This document shows positions 43,263-51,240 of a stretch of DNA of 55,209 bases, one piece after another. This DNA comes from Synechococcus sp. M44_DOE_062 (lineage in GTDB: Bacteria > Cyanobacteriota > Cyanobacteriia > Thermostichales > Thermostichaceae), in contig DVDX01000052.1 of assembly GCA_015295985.1 (NCBI GenBank), positions 1-55,209 on the forward strand. The letters are read 5' to 3'. How positions within the stretch are numbered: the stretch's first letter is position 1; every line of letters begins with the position of its first letter. The notes under the pieces are model-generated. The model was not told the DNA's origin. It did no database searches and saw only the letters and a list, made by a program, of their open reading frames with translations. The position numbers and the translations under genes were made by a program.

Positions 43263-43955
43263 ATGAAACCAGACTTGCAGCAGAAAGAACACTCTCTTCC
43301 TCAGCTCTGGGCAGGGATCCCATTGCAGAGGGGCCTCGGTCAGCGGGTGCGGCAGCACGTCAATCCCCTACAGGCACAGTATCAGCAGCCTGCCCCCCCA
43401 CCCCATTGGGAGCGGGTATATCGGCGGCTGGGGCAGCCCTTTCACCTGGATATCGGCACAGGGAGCGGACGATTTTTGCTGCGCCTTGCTCAGGAGCAGC
43501 CCGACTGGAACTTCCTGGGGGTAGAGATTCGGCAGCCGCTGGTGGAACGGGCCAATGCCTGGCGGGATGAGCTGGGGCTGGATAACGTCCATTTTCTGTT
43601 TGCCAACATCAATGTCTCTCTGCGGCATCTGTTCGCGCCGGGGGATCTCAGCCGGGTGACCATCCTATTTCCGGATCCCTGGTTCAAAAAACGCCATCAC
43701 AAACGGCGGATTGTCCAACCCCAACTGGTGGCGGATCTGGCTCTGCTGCTGCGACCGGGCAGCCCCGTCTTCCTGCAATCGGACATCCAAGAGGTGGCGG
43801 AAGAAATGGCAGCTCGATTTTTGGATCATCCGCAGTTTTGGGATCCCCACCAGGGGCCTTTGAACTCCAATCCCCTTGGCATTCCCACCGAGCGGGAGTG
43901 GCACTGTCTACAACTGGGCCTGCCCATCTATCGCTATTGGCTGGAGCGACGGTGA
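43263..43955 (+). CDS. trmB: tRNA (guanine-N7-)-methyltransferase
   Basis: TrmB methylates G46 in the tRNA variable loop using S-adenosylmethionine. From ATG 43263, preceded by AGGAGG at ideal spacing, it has 230 residues. The SAM site is HLDIGTGSGRFLLRLAQEQPDWNFLGVEIR, followed by NVHFLFANI and the family-specific ILFPDPWFKKRHHKRRIVQP. Its C-terminal end is GIPTEREWHCLQLGLPIYRYWLERR, typical of TrmB. A start nine codons earlier (43236) has no ribosome site. Confidence 0.93.
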   Translation: MKPDLQQKEHSLPQLWAGIPLQRGLGQRVRQHVNPLQAQYQQPAPPPHWERVYRRLGQPFHLDIGTGSGRFLLRLAQEQPDWNFLGVEIRQPLVERANAWRDELGLDNVHFLFANINVSLRHLFAPGDLSRVTILFPDPWFKKRHHKRRIVQPQLVADLALLLRPGSPVFLQSDIQEVAEEMAARFLDHPQFWDPHQGPLNSNPLGIPTEREWHCLQLGLPIYRYWLERR

Positions 43956-44045
43956 CAACAGGGCAAAGCAGTAGTCACAACTCCATTCCGCCAAGACAAT
44001 ACAGAGGATAGGATATAACCCGCTTGAGTTGGATCCGTTGCCGCA

Positions 44046-45629
44046 ATGTCTCACTCCGAAGCCGCAGCCTCTGCCGACCCTGCCTCTGCTTGGCTTTCTG
44101 TTCGCCGTGGGATCCTCAACCTGCTGAGCCTATTGGCCATTGTGATTGTCGGGCTTTCTCTTTCCAGCAGTTGGTTTCAGCCGCCGCCCCAAACGCAGTT
44201 GGATTTGTTGCAAACCAATCTTGCCCTGCAGGCTTCCCGCACTCTGGATGATCCCCGCTATCAGGATCTGGCGCGGGCGCTTTTGGGTCAGGATGTGTTC
44301 AAGGTGGCCCAAAATCGCTATCAGCAGACCGCCGATAACTACACCGAACGCCTGAAACGCTTGAAACGGCTGGCCCGTTTAACCCCTGCTGGCGAATCGG
44401 AGGCGGCCAGCCCAGAACTGGCCCAATCTCCAGAGGTGGATCCCGCCCTTTTGGCCTCCATGCAAGATTTGCAGACGGAGCTGGATGCACTGTGGCTGCG
44501 CCTTGGCTTGCTCTATGCCTACCAAGAAGATCTGGAGGCCGCTCAGCAGCAATGGCAGCAGATCATCGACCCAGAACGTCCCATGGAGCTGGAATCGAGC
44601 CAAAAGGGGGCAGCGCGGGTTTTGCAAGGGCTGTGGGGAAGACCGCGGCGCATCTGGCCAGAAGCGGAAGTGCAGATCCGCAATCATCTGGATGGCTGGT
44701 TTGAGGCGGTGGCCCTGCAACAGCTTTACCGACTGCAGCAGCGCAGCGACAGCCTGAATGCCCTCAACCAACAGCAGGAAAAATTGGCCTTGGCGGCTCT
44801 GTTTCGACTGGCGGTGGTGGGTGGGATCCCCGTGCTGGGGGCGCTGCTGGGGTTGATGCTTTTGTTGGGCTGGCTGGGCTGGAGTCTTTGGCGCAAACGT
44901 CCGCTCCTGGGCGCTGCTTGGGAAGTGCCTTGGCCGGGGATCGGGGCGCAAGCGGTGTTGACCGGCTGGTTTTTGGGGTTTATCGCCCTCAACGCTTTGG
45001 TGCCTCGACTCTACACCATCATTCTTGGCCTGGGGGCACAGCAGCTCAGCCCTTGGCAGCAGGCGGTGGCCCTGTTTCTCACTTACAATTCCGGCGCTTT
45101 GCTGGGGGTGGGGTTGTTGTACCGTCTCTTGCACACCTACCCTGGCTGGCAGAGGGTGCTGCAGGTGCGGTTGTGGGGCCCTTGGCTACTGTGGGGGCTA
45201 TGTGGCTACTGGGTGGCCTTGCCTTTGGTGGTGCTGGCAGCGGCGCTCTCGCAATTGCTGCTACCGCAGGCGGGGGGAGGAAATCCCATTTTGCCCCTGC
45301 TGCTGGATAGCCACGGCTGGGGGGCGCGGCTGGTGTTTTTGGCTGTGGTGTCTGTCTGTGCCCCTGTTTTTGAGGAAGTGCTGTTCCGGGGCTTTTGGCT
45401 GCCTACCCTAAGCCGCTACCTGCCCATGGGGGCCGCCATTGGGCTTAGCGCCTTCACCTTTGCCCTTGCCCACCTCAACCTTTCCGATCTGCTGCCTCTA
45501 ACCATGCTGGGGGTGGTGCTGGGGGTGGTGTACAGCCACAGCCGCAACCTGCTGGCTCCCATCCTGTTGCACAGCCTCTGGAATACGGGATCCCTGGTCA
45601 CGCTGCTGGTGCTGGGAGGAGCGCGTTAA
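44046..45629 (+). CDS. CPBP-family intramembrane glutamic endopeptidase
   Basis: The 527-residue membrane protein starts with a hydrophobic anchor (NLLSLLAIVIVGLSL, about 20-40) and a long helical extramembrane part. From about 250 it has multiple membrane segments and the CPBP/Abi domain: EEVLFRG near 443 with the catalytic Glu pair, FALAHLN near 480, and HSLWN close to the end. Such long forms are common in cyanobacteria, where the substrate is unknown. It reads rightward and converges with the J-domain gene (12-bp gap). Confidence 0.82.
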   Translation: MSHSEAAASADPASAWLSVRRGILNLLSLLAIVIVGLSLSSSWFQPPPQTQLDLLQTNLALQASRTLDDPRYQDLARALLGQDVFKVAQNRYQQTADNYTERLKRLKRLARLTPAGESEAASPELAQSPEVDPALLASMQDLQTELDALWLRLGLLYAYQEDLEAAQQQWQQIIDPERPMELESSQKGAARVLQGLWGRPRRIWPEAEVQIRNHLDGWFEAVALQQLYRLQQRSDSLNALNQQQEKLALAALFRLAVVGGIPVLGALLGLMLLLGWLGWSLWRKRPLLGAAWEVPWPGIGAQAVLTGWFLGFIALNALVPRLYTIILGLGAQQLSPWQQAVALFLTYNSGALLGVGLLYRLLHTYPGWQRVLQVRLWGPWLLWGLCGYWVALPLVVLAAALSQLLLPQAGGGNPILPLLLDSHGWGARLVFLAVVSVCAPVFEEVLFRGFWLPTLSRYLPMGAAIGLSAFTFALAHLNLSDLLPLTMLGVVLGVVYSHSRNLLAPILLHSLWNTGSLVTLLVLGGAR

Positions 45630-45641
45630 GGGCAGCTCTGT

Positions 45642-46685
45642 CTACTTTTTCTTGCCGAAGAGGCGGCTCAAGAACCCGCCGTTGTCTTCTTTGCGGGGAG
45701 GCGGCACCACTTTCTGAGCCTGTGGCGTTTGACGGCTGGCCACTCGCGTTGGCGGGACGGAGTCCTTGGGGACGGGAACGGGCTGCTGGGTGGTGACTTG
45801 CTGCATCCAACGGCGCACTTCTGCCATCAACTCGGCGTTGGCAGGTTCTAGGCGACTGGCTTGCATAAAGTCTGCTTTGGCCATGCCGGCATTCCCCTGC
45901 TTCAGGTGAGCAATGCCCCGGTGCAGGTAGTAGCGGGCCACGTTGGGCTCAGCGCTGATGGCGAAGTTCAGATATTGCACTGCATCCCGGTATTGCTTGC
46001 GCTCAATCATGCCCAAGGCTTGGATAAAGCGGGTTTCCCCAGGGCTGAACTTGGGGGCAGGCGGTGGGGTGGGAACAGGCTGAACAGGGGGACGGGTGGG
46101 CGGAGCAACAGGAGAGCTGGTGGGGGATGGCACCGGGATCCCTCCCAAGGTGGTGCGGCTGGGGGAAGCAGTTGGGATCCCTGGGTAGCCGGCTTTGAGC
46201 AACAAATAGGCCAGGTTCAGCTCGCTCAACTGCTCGGTTTTCTCCAGCAGGGTTTCCATGGAGCTGTATTGTTCTTTGGCCAGCTTCTCCACCCGCCTGA
46301 CATACTCTTCTTGCCAATCGGGGCGCTCGGCCAAGCCTTTGACAGCTTCCCCAGAGGGCCAAAGGTCGGGGGGCGGTGTCTCCAAAAGGCGTTTAATCCG
46401 CATTTTGAGCACAGTTTCGTATTCCCCCCGCTCCCGCTCTTTGGTCAGCACTTCGTTGGCCGGGTTGACCAGCTTGGCAAAGAGGATGTTGGCGCGTTCT
46501 GCACCTTCGGGATCCCCCACAAACCGATCCGGGTGGAGGGCCTTGGCCGCCTGCAGGTAGCCGCGCCGGATCCCCTTGGAGTCGGTGGTGAGAGGGACGC
46601 CCAAGATGGCGAAATGGTCGGTCTCGTAGCGGGCTAGCCCTCGGTTGAGGCGGGGGACATCAGAGTTGGATCCCATAGTTGCCAC
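45642..46685 (-). CDS. J-domain and TPR protein
   Basis: The 347-residue protein has an N-terminal J domain (YETDHFAILGVPL..., with the HPD triad at 51-53) that would stimulate an Hsp70. Next come a coiled region and a Pro-rich linker (about 165-215). A TPR portion (NAAKADF-like GNAGMAKADFMQASRLEPANAEL) follows, and the basic tail ends SRLFGKKK. It overlaps the preceding solute-binding-protein gene by 52 bp, or 43 bp if it starts at the fourth codon. One copy of the dispersed repeat encodes PKDSVPPTRVA near 310. Confidence 0.75.
   Translation of the reverse strand: MATMGSNSDVPRLNRGLARYETDHFAILGVPLTTDSKGIRRGYLQAAKALHPDRFVGDPEGAERANILFAKLVNPANEVLTKERERGEYETVLKMRIKRLLETPPPDLWPSGEAVKGLAERPDWQEEYVRRVEKLAKEQYSSMETLLEKTEQLSELNLAYLLLKAGYPGIPTASPSRTTLGGIPVPSPTSSPVAPPTRPPVQPVPTPPPAPKFSPGETRFIQALGMIERKQYRDAVQYLNFAISAEPNVARYYLHRGIAHLKQGNAGMAKADFMQASRLEPANAELMAEVRRWMQQVTTQQPVPVPKDSVPPTRVASRQTPQAQKVVPPPRKEDNGGFLSRLFGKKK
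45741..45770 (-). repeat. Dispersed GGACTCCG repeat in the J-domain gene
   Basis: Plus-strand CACTCGCGTTGGCGGGACGG then AGTCCTTGGG is the reverse complement of the family. It falls in the low-complexity C-terminal part of the J-domain protein, encoding KDSVPPTRV. Confidence 0.6.
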
Positions 46686-47626
46686 TTCTCCAAGATTTGC
46701 TGCAAGGTTCCGTTTTCGGTCAGGATCACGATCGCCGCATCCACAGCTTCCTTGAGGGAAGGATGCCGAGAGGATACCACTCCCACCAGAGGCATGGGGA
46801 ACAAGGGCGGCCCCACCAGGCGCAGTCGGGATCCGGCTTGGCGCAGGTTCAGGGCGGCAACGGGCTGATCGACCAGCACAGCATCCAACTGGCCAGCCTG
46901 TAGCTGAGCAAACAAGCGCTCAGGGTTACTGGTGGCAAAGAGACGAATGGCGTTGCCCCTCCTCTCGTTGTACGCCTCCAGCAGGGCTGCCCCCGTACTG
47001 TTAACTACAATGCCCACTTTGCGGCCAAGTAATTGCGATAGTGTCTCGATGGCCGGTTCCTCTGGCCCGGAGGCGGGGGAGGGATCCCGTACCACCAAGC
47101 GCTGCGGGCTGAGGTAGTAGGGCCGGGTGGCCAGAAACTGCTCTGGATCCAAGCCCAAAGCTTCCCGCGCTCCCCAGATCAAGTCCACCTCATCCGCTTG
47201 CAAGGCCGCCAACTGCTCGCTCCAGGCCACATAGATAGGATCCACCTGCACCTGAAGGGTTTGGGCAAGTGCCTCCAGGATATCCCACTCGAAGCCGGCG
47301 TAGGTTTGTCGCTCCAAGTCGGTGTAGAGATAGGCTGGCCCCAGACTGGGATCCAAGCCAACCCGAATGCGCCCCCGGGCCTGGATCTGGGCCCAACGGG
47401 AATCGGGGGGCTGTACTTGCTCGGTGGGGGCAACCTTCCCTTGTTCCGGCTGAGGGTAGCTGGGGCCAGCAGGGGTGACCCCAAGGGCCATCGCTCCCAA
47501 GATGAGAGCCAAGCCGAACTGTGCCGCCCGGCAGCGATGTCGCTGTTTTCTGTGGAGCTTGCTAACCAATCTTCTATCTACCCTGCCCGACACGGATTTT
47601 TTGTGGTCTTCTTGATTATTCTTCAA
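46634..47626 (-). CDS. Family 3 extracellular solute-binding protein
   Basis: This 330-residue protein resembles polar amino-acid ABC receptor proteins. It has an N-terminal basic stretch and a hydrophobic export segment (FGLALILGAMALGVTPAG, about 36-54), then IRVGLDPSLGPAYLYTDLERQTYAGFEWDILEALAQTLQV, the family opening. Later come WGAREALGLDPEQF and IEKWQLWDP-like ending. The start codon is TTG 47626 with no clear ribosome site; a GTG 11 codons later is an alternative. No permease or ATPase genes lie beside it. It overlaps the J-domain gene at its 3' end. Confidence 0.75.
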   Translation of the reverse strand: MKNNQEDHKKSVSGRVDRRLVSKLHRKQRHRCRAAQFGLALILGAMALGVTPAGPSYPQPEQGKVAPTEQVQPPDSRWAQIQARGRIRVGLDPSLGPAYLYTDLERQTYAGFEWDILEALAQTLQVQVDPIYVAWSEQLAALQADEVDLIWGAREALGLDPEQFLATRPYYLSPQRLVVRDPSPASGPEEPAIETLSQLLGRKVGIVVNSTGAALLEAYNERRGNAIRLFATSNPERLFAQLQAGQLDAVLVDQPVAALNLRQAGSRLRLVGPPLFPMPLVGVVSSRHPSLKEAVDAAIVILTENGTLQQILEKWQLWDPTLMSPASTEG

Positions 47627-47678
47627 CTACTGCTGTCTTGAGTTCAACTCGTTCACCTGGCGAGCTTTCCCGGTTTTT

Positions 47679-48515
47679 CTAGGTTGGGTGGGGATCCCGC
47701 CGCATGGGAAAGGAGACTGGCAAAGGCCGCACCTGGGCCAGTTCTTCTTGCAGAGCAGCGTGTAACCAGCCATTGCTGGCCAACAGTCGACCACTGTAAA
47801 CATCCACCGGGCCGCCATCGTAAGCAGTCACCTTGCCACCCGCCTCTCGCACCAGGACGATCCCTGCGGCAATGTCCCAAGGGGAGAGGCCCCGCTCCCA
47901 ATAGCCATCCAACTGGCCAGTGGCCACATAGGCCAAATCCAGAGCTGCAGATCCGCCGCGCCGTACTCCTTGGGTGAGATGGGTAAAGTGGCAAAACTCG
48001 GCGTAGTTGTTGTCGGGGGTTTCGCGACGATCATAGGCAAAGCCGGTAACCAGCAGGCTCCGAGACAACTCAGCCGTTGTGGAGACTCGAATGGGTTGAC
48101 GGTTGCGGGTGGCCCCCATTCCTTGGACGGCGCGAAACAGATCCCCGCGAAAAACGTCACAAATAACCCCCAAAATCGGCTCCCGCCCCTGCAGCAAACC
48201 GATGGAGACGGCGGCAAAAGGGTAGCCATGGGCAAAGTTGGTGGTGCCATCCAGGGGATCGATCATCCAAGCGTAGGCGCCCTCCGGGGATCCCTGCTGG
48301 CCTGATTCCTCGGTCAAGATGACATCTTCGGGGAAGTGCCGCCTCAAGATTTTTAAGATGAGATCCTCGGAAGCCCGATCCGCTGCAGTCACCAAATCGC
48401 CCGGACGTTTCTCCTCAATGGCAAGGGTGCCCCCCACATAACTGCGCAGCAGAGCCCCTGCCTCCAGGGCAGCTTCTGTAGCCACATCCAACCGACGCAG
48501 CAGGGCCTCCGTCAC
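47679..48515 (-). CDS. suhB: Inositol-1-monophosphatase family protein (SuhB-like)
   Basis: The enzyme is a magnesium-dependent, lithium-sensitive phosphatase of inositol phosphate or related substrates. Its 278 residues carry TEESG (68-72), the metal motif IDPLDGTTNFAHGYPF (85-100), and GLSPWDIAAGIVLVREAGG near the C-terminus. It starts at GTG 48515 with TGAGG just upstream. CysQ in the same window belongs to the same superfamily. In other bacteria SuhB also affects ribosome assembly; that is not evident here. Confidence 0.85.
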   Translation of the reverse strand: MTEALLRRLDVATEAALEAGALLRSYVGGTLAIEEKRPGDLVTAADRASEDLILKILRRHFPEDVILTEESGQQGSPEGAYAWMIDPLDGTTNFAHGYPFAAVSIGLLQGREPILGVICDVFRGDLFRAVQGMGATRNRQPIRVSTTAELSRSLLVTGFAYDRRETPDNNYAEFCHFTHLTQGVRRGGSAALDLAYVATGQLDGYWERGLSPWDIAAGIVLVREAGGKVTAYDGGPVDVYSGRLLASNGWLHAALQEELAQVRPLPVSFPMRRDPHPT

Positions 48516-48825
48516 ACCCTCACCTCAAGGTTAAAAACCTGTTACTCAGAATAGCCCGCCTGAGGCTGTGGCTCCCAAGGGATCCCTGAAAACCAAGGGG
48601 CTCGACCTAAGGCCAAACCAAAATTTTTCGGGAAAGGGGATGTCTCTAAGGCTGTCCATGGTGTATAGTACAGTACACTAAAGCTTGTGGGTTTTCCGCC
48701 GGACTGCCAAGACTAGGGTCTCTTTAGAAAACCGGTGCGGTTTTGGGGAACCCTGGAATTGGAGTCAGTGGATTTGGAAAGCCGAGCTACTGTAAGTGCG
48801 GTTGAGCGTTGAAGGGGGAAGACCG
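48516..48825. other. Intergenic region upstream of the FHA gene
   Basis: No gene is seen in these 310 bases. They include a GTA-N8-TAC site at 48663-48676 and a perfect AAAACCG-GTG-CGGTTTT hairpin at 48728-48744, both ahead of the FHA gene. The hairpin may lie in its 5' untranslated region. Confidence 0.45.
48663..48676. promoter_or_regulatory. NtcA-like site GTA-N8-TAC
   Basis: GTATAGTACAGTAC has the exact spacing of the cyanobacterial nitrogen-regulator NtcA consensus and lies about 150 bases before the FHA start. No well-placed -10 hexamer was found at the usual 20-22 bases beyond it, so a chance match is possible. Confidence 0.3.
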
Positions 48826-49377
48826 TTGACACATAGCTACGACGATTTCTTTACCTCTACCACGGCGGTTGGTGGGGAAGATACTCTTGCTTCTAGCTGC
48901 AGCTTTGATCTTCCGGCAGATCTGTTCGTTCAAGTCCCTGAACAGCCGGTGTCCTATCCGGAGTTCACCCTATCCATCTGCCATCCTGTCCGCCCCTGCA
49001 GCTACGTCCTGAGGGAGAGCATCTACACAGTTGGACGGGATCCCTCCAACGCCATCCAGATCGTCAATCGGTTTGTCTCGCGTCGCCACGCTTACCTGGT
49101 GCGGGTGCCCACCAAGTCCAACCGGACAGGGTTTACCTATTGCCTGATCGACGGCAACCGCAAGGGCCAGTCCAGCACCAATGGGGTGTTTGTCAACGGC
49201 ACACGGGTGGCCACTCACTACTTGAGGAGTGGGGACGTCATCTACTTTGGGCCGGAGATCCGCGCCTATTTCTTCGAAGCAGCCCGCATTCTCCCTGTGA
49301 ACCCCTTTGATGTCGGCTCTGAGCTTAGCGAAGAGCTTCAGCTTCCCCACGACACAGGAGGCCACCGCAACCGTTGA
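48826..49377 (+). CDS. FHA-domain protein
   Basis: FHA domains bind phosphothreonine peptides. The protein has 183 residues if it starts at TTG 48826, which follows GGGGGAAG; an upstream GTG (48796) would add ten. A Ser/Thr-rich N-terminal 60 residues lead into the FHA fold with YTVGRDPSNAIQI, VSRRHAYLVRV, SSTNGVFVNGTRV and SGDVIYFGPEIR. These contain the Arg, Ser, His and Asn residues that contact phosphothreonine. The partner kinase is not in the window. Confidence 0.82.
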   Translation: MTHSYDDFFTSTTAVGGEDTLASSCSFDLPADLFVQVPEQPVSYPEFTLSICHPVRPCSYVLRESIYTVGRDPSNAIQIVNRFVSRRHAYLVRVPTKSNRTGFTYCLIDGNRKGQSSTNGVFVNGTRVATHYLRSGDVIYFGPEIRAYFFEAARILPVNPFDVGSELSEELQLPHDTGGHRNR

Positions 49378-49429
49378 CAGATCTAAAGCTGCATCGCTAA
49401 ATTGATTAAGCTGGTTAAGCAATGTGAAT

Positions 49430-49501
49430 TGGGGCATCGCCAAGCGGTAAGGCAGCGGGTTTTGGTCCCGCCACTCGGTGGTTCGAATCCATCTGCCCCA
49501 G
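49430..49501 (+). tRNA. tRNA-Gln (anticodon TTG)
   Basis: The cloverleaf reads acceptor TGGGGCA/TGCCCCA and anticodon stem GCGGG/CCCGC with loop TTTTGGT (anticodon TTG). The T arm is GGTGG-TTCGAAT-CCATC with one mismatch, and the discriminator base is G. CCA is not encoded. Confidence 0.92.
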
Positions 49502-49612
49502 CTCAAAATCCGGTCGAGAGCGCAAAAGCGCAAGCCTTTGGGATCCCGGGCAGACCTGAGGTTTTGGCTCTTGGCATCAGCAGGGCGCGTTGCTCTGGGA
49601 AACTGAGGAATC

Positions 49613-51196
49613 ATGGAGTCGCCTTTGCCAACGGAGGCCCTGGCTTGGCAGGGCTGGCCGCGGAGAGAATGGCAACAACCAGAAACCAAGGGTGAGGGAT
49701 CCGGGGTGAGCTGTTCAGGTCGATCCTTGATGGTGGTGGGAACTTCTTCCCACGTGGGCAAAACCCTGCTGGTAACGGCCCTCTGTCGCATTCTCAAGAA
49801 AGCAGGAAAAAGGGTTACCCCTTTCAAAGCTCAGAACATGTCCCTCAACGCCTATGTCACCCCAGACGGCAAAGAGATTGCCTACGCGCAGGCTCTGCAA
49901 GCTTGGGCCGCCGGGATCCCCCCTGCGGTGGAAATGAACCCGATTCTTCTGAAGCCCCAGGGCAACCTGACTTCCCAGATCGTCTTGAACGGAGTGGCGG
50001 TGGGCACCTACCGCGCTGGAGAGTATTACGAGCGCTGGTTTGCGCCAGCCTGGCAAGCGGTCAAAGAAGCCCTTGCTCGCTTACAAAAGCAATACGACTG
50101 GATCCTTTGCGAGGGGGCGGGTAGCCCGGCAGAGGTGAACCTCAAACAGCGGGACTTGGCGAACATGCGGGTTGCCTTGCATTTGGGATCCCCCACGTGG
50201 CTGGTGGCGGACATCGACCGCGGTGGGGCGCTGGCCCATGTGGTGGGCACACTCCAACTGCTGGAACCCGAAGAACGGGCCTTGATCCGGGGCATTGTCA
50301 TCAACAAGTTTCGTGGCTCGCGGGAACTGTTGCAGCCCGGCCTGGATTGGCTGGAAAACTACACCGGGATCCCAGTTGTTGGGGTCTTGCCTTGGCTGGA
50401 CTGGGTTCTGCCCCAAGAGGATTCGATGGGAATTGAGGCCAGTCCCCAGCTTTGGGAAGATCGGGTCGGTCGCAAAGCCCTGAGGGAGGGGTGCCTGGAG
50501 ATTGCTGTGGTTCGTCTGCCCCAGGTGGCCAATTTCTCAGATTTTGACCCCTTGCTGGCCGAGCCCACCGTCCATCTGCGCTGGGTTTACCCTGGCCAAA
50601 GGTTGGGATCCCCGGATGTGGTCATCCTGCCCGGCAGCAAAACCACCCTCAACGATCTGTTCGCGTTGCAAAAGACCGGCTTGGCCGAGCAACTGCGCCA
50701 ATACCCCGGCCATATTGTCGGCATTTGCGGCGGGCTGCAAATGTTGGGAACAACCATCGCCGATCCCGAAGGCTGGGAGGGGATCGCCGGCACCTATCCG
50801 GGGCTGGGCTTTCTCCCTTTGACCACCGTTTTACAACCCACCAAGGTCACCCAGCAGGTGCAGACCCAAAGCCGATGGCCTGCCCTGGCCCCCATCCAGG
50901 GGTACGAAATTCATCAGGGATCCACCCAGGCGGATCCCTCGGGTTGTTTGCCGGTGTTCGACCAAGAGAACCTGGGCTGGCGGGATCCCACAGGCCGGAT
51001 TTGGGGCAGCTATCTGCATGGCCTCTTTGACAATCACCTGTGGCGGCGACGATGGCTGAACTGGCTGCGCCGACAAAAAGGCTGGGATCCCTTGCCAGAG
51101 CTGGAGGGCCACTATGCTCAGCAGCGGGAGCAATTGCTGGAGCGCCTGGCGGATCTGTGGCAGCCCCACCTGGACTTGCGCCTATTGATGGAATAG
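49613..51196 (+). CDS. cobQ: Cobyric acid synthase
   Basis: CobQ amidates four side chains of adenosylcobyrinic acid a,c-diamide using glutamine and ATP. The 527-residue product has the dethiobiotin-synthase-like ATPase (MVVGTSSHVGKT, about 39-50, and FKAQNMSLNAYVTPDGKEI). Its C-terminal glutamine-amidotransferase-like domain has the nucleophile Cys in GHIVGICGGLQMLG and the His in GSYLHGLFDN. The first 38 residues are not conserved, and GTG 49706 or ATG 49730 could be the true start. With the cobN fragment it makes two B12-type genes in the window. Confidence 0.93.
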   Translation: MESPLPTEALAWQGWPRREWQQPETKGEGSGVSCSGRSLMVVGTSSHVGKTLLVTALCRILKKAGKRVTPFKAQNMSLNAYVTPDGKEIAYAQALQAWAAGIPPAVEMNPILLKPQGNLTSQIVLNGVAVGTYRAGEYYERWFAPAWQAVKEALARLQKQYDWILCEGAGSPAEVNLKQRDLANMRVALHLGSPTWLVADIDRGGALAHVVGTLQLLEPEERALIRGIVINKFRGSRELLQPGLDWLENYTGIPVVGVLPWLDWVLPQEDSMGIEASPQLWEDRVGRKALREGCLEIAVVRLPQVANFSDFDPLLAEPTVHLRWVYPGQRLGSPDVVILPGSKTTLNDLFALQKTGLAEQLRQYPGHIVGICGGLQMLGTTIADPEGWEGIAGTYPGLGFLPLTTVLQPTKVTQQVQTQSRWPALAPIQGYEIHQGSTQADPSGCLPVFDQENLGWRDPTGRIWGSYLHGLFDNHLWRRRWLNWLRRQKGWDPLPELEGHYAQQREQLLERLADLWQPHLDLRLLME

Positions 51197-51240
51197 CCTA
51201 CTGGCAAGGAGCGAGAGAAGTGGAGTGGGAGGCCATCGAT

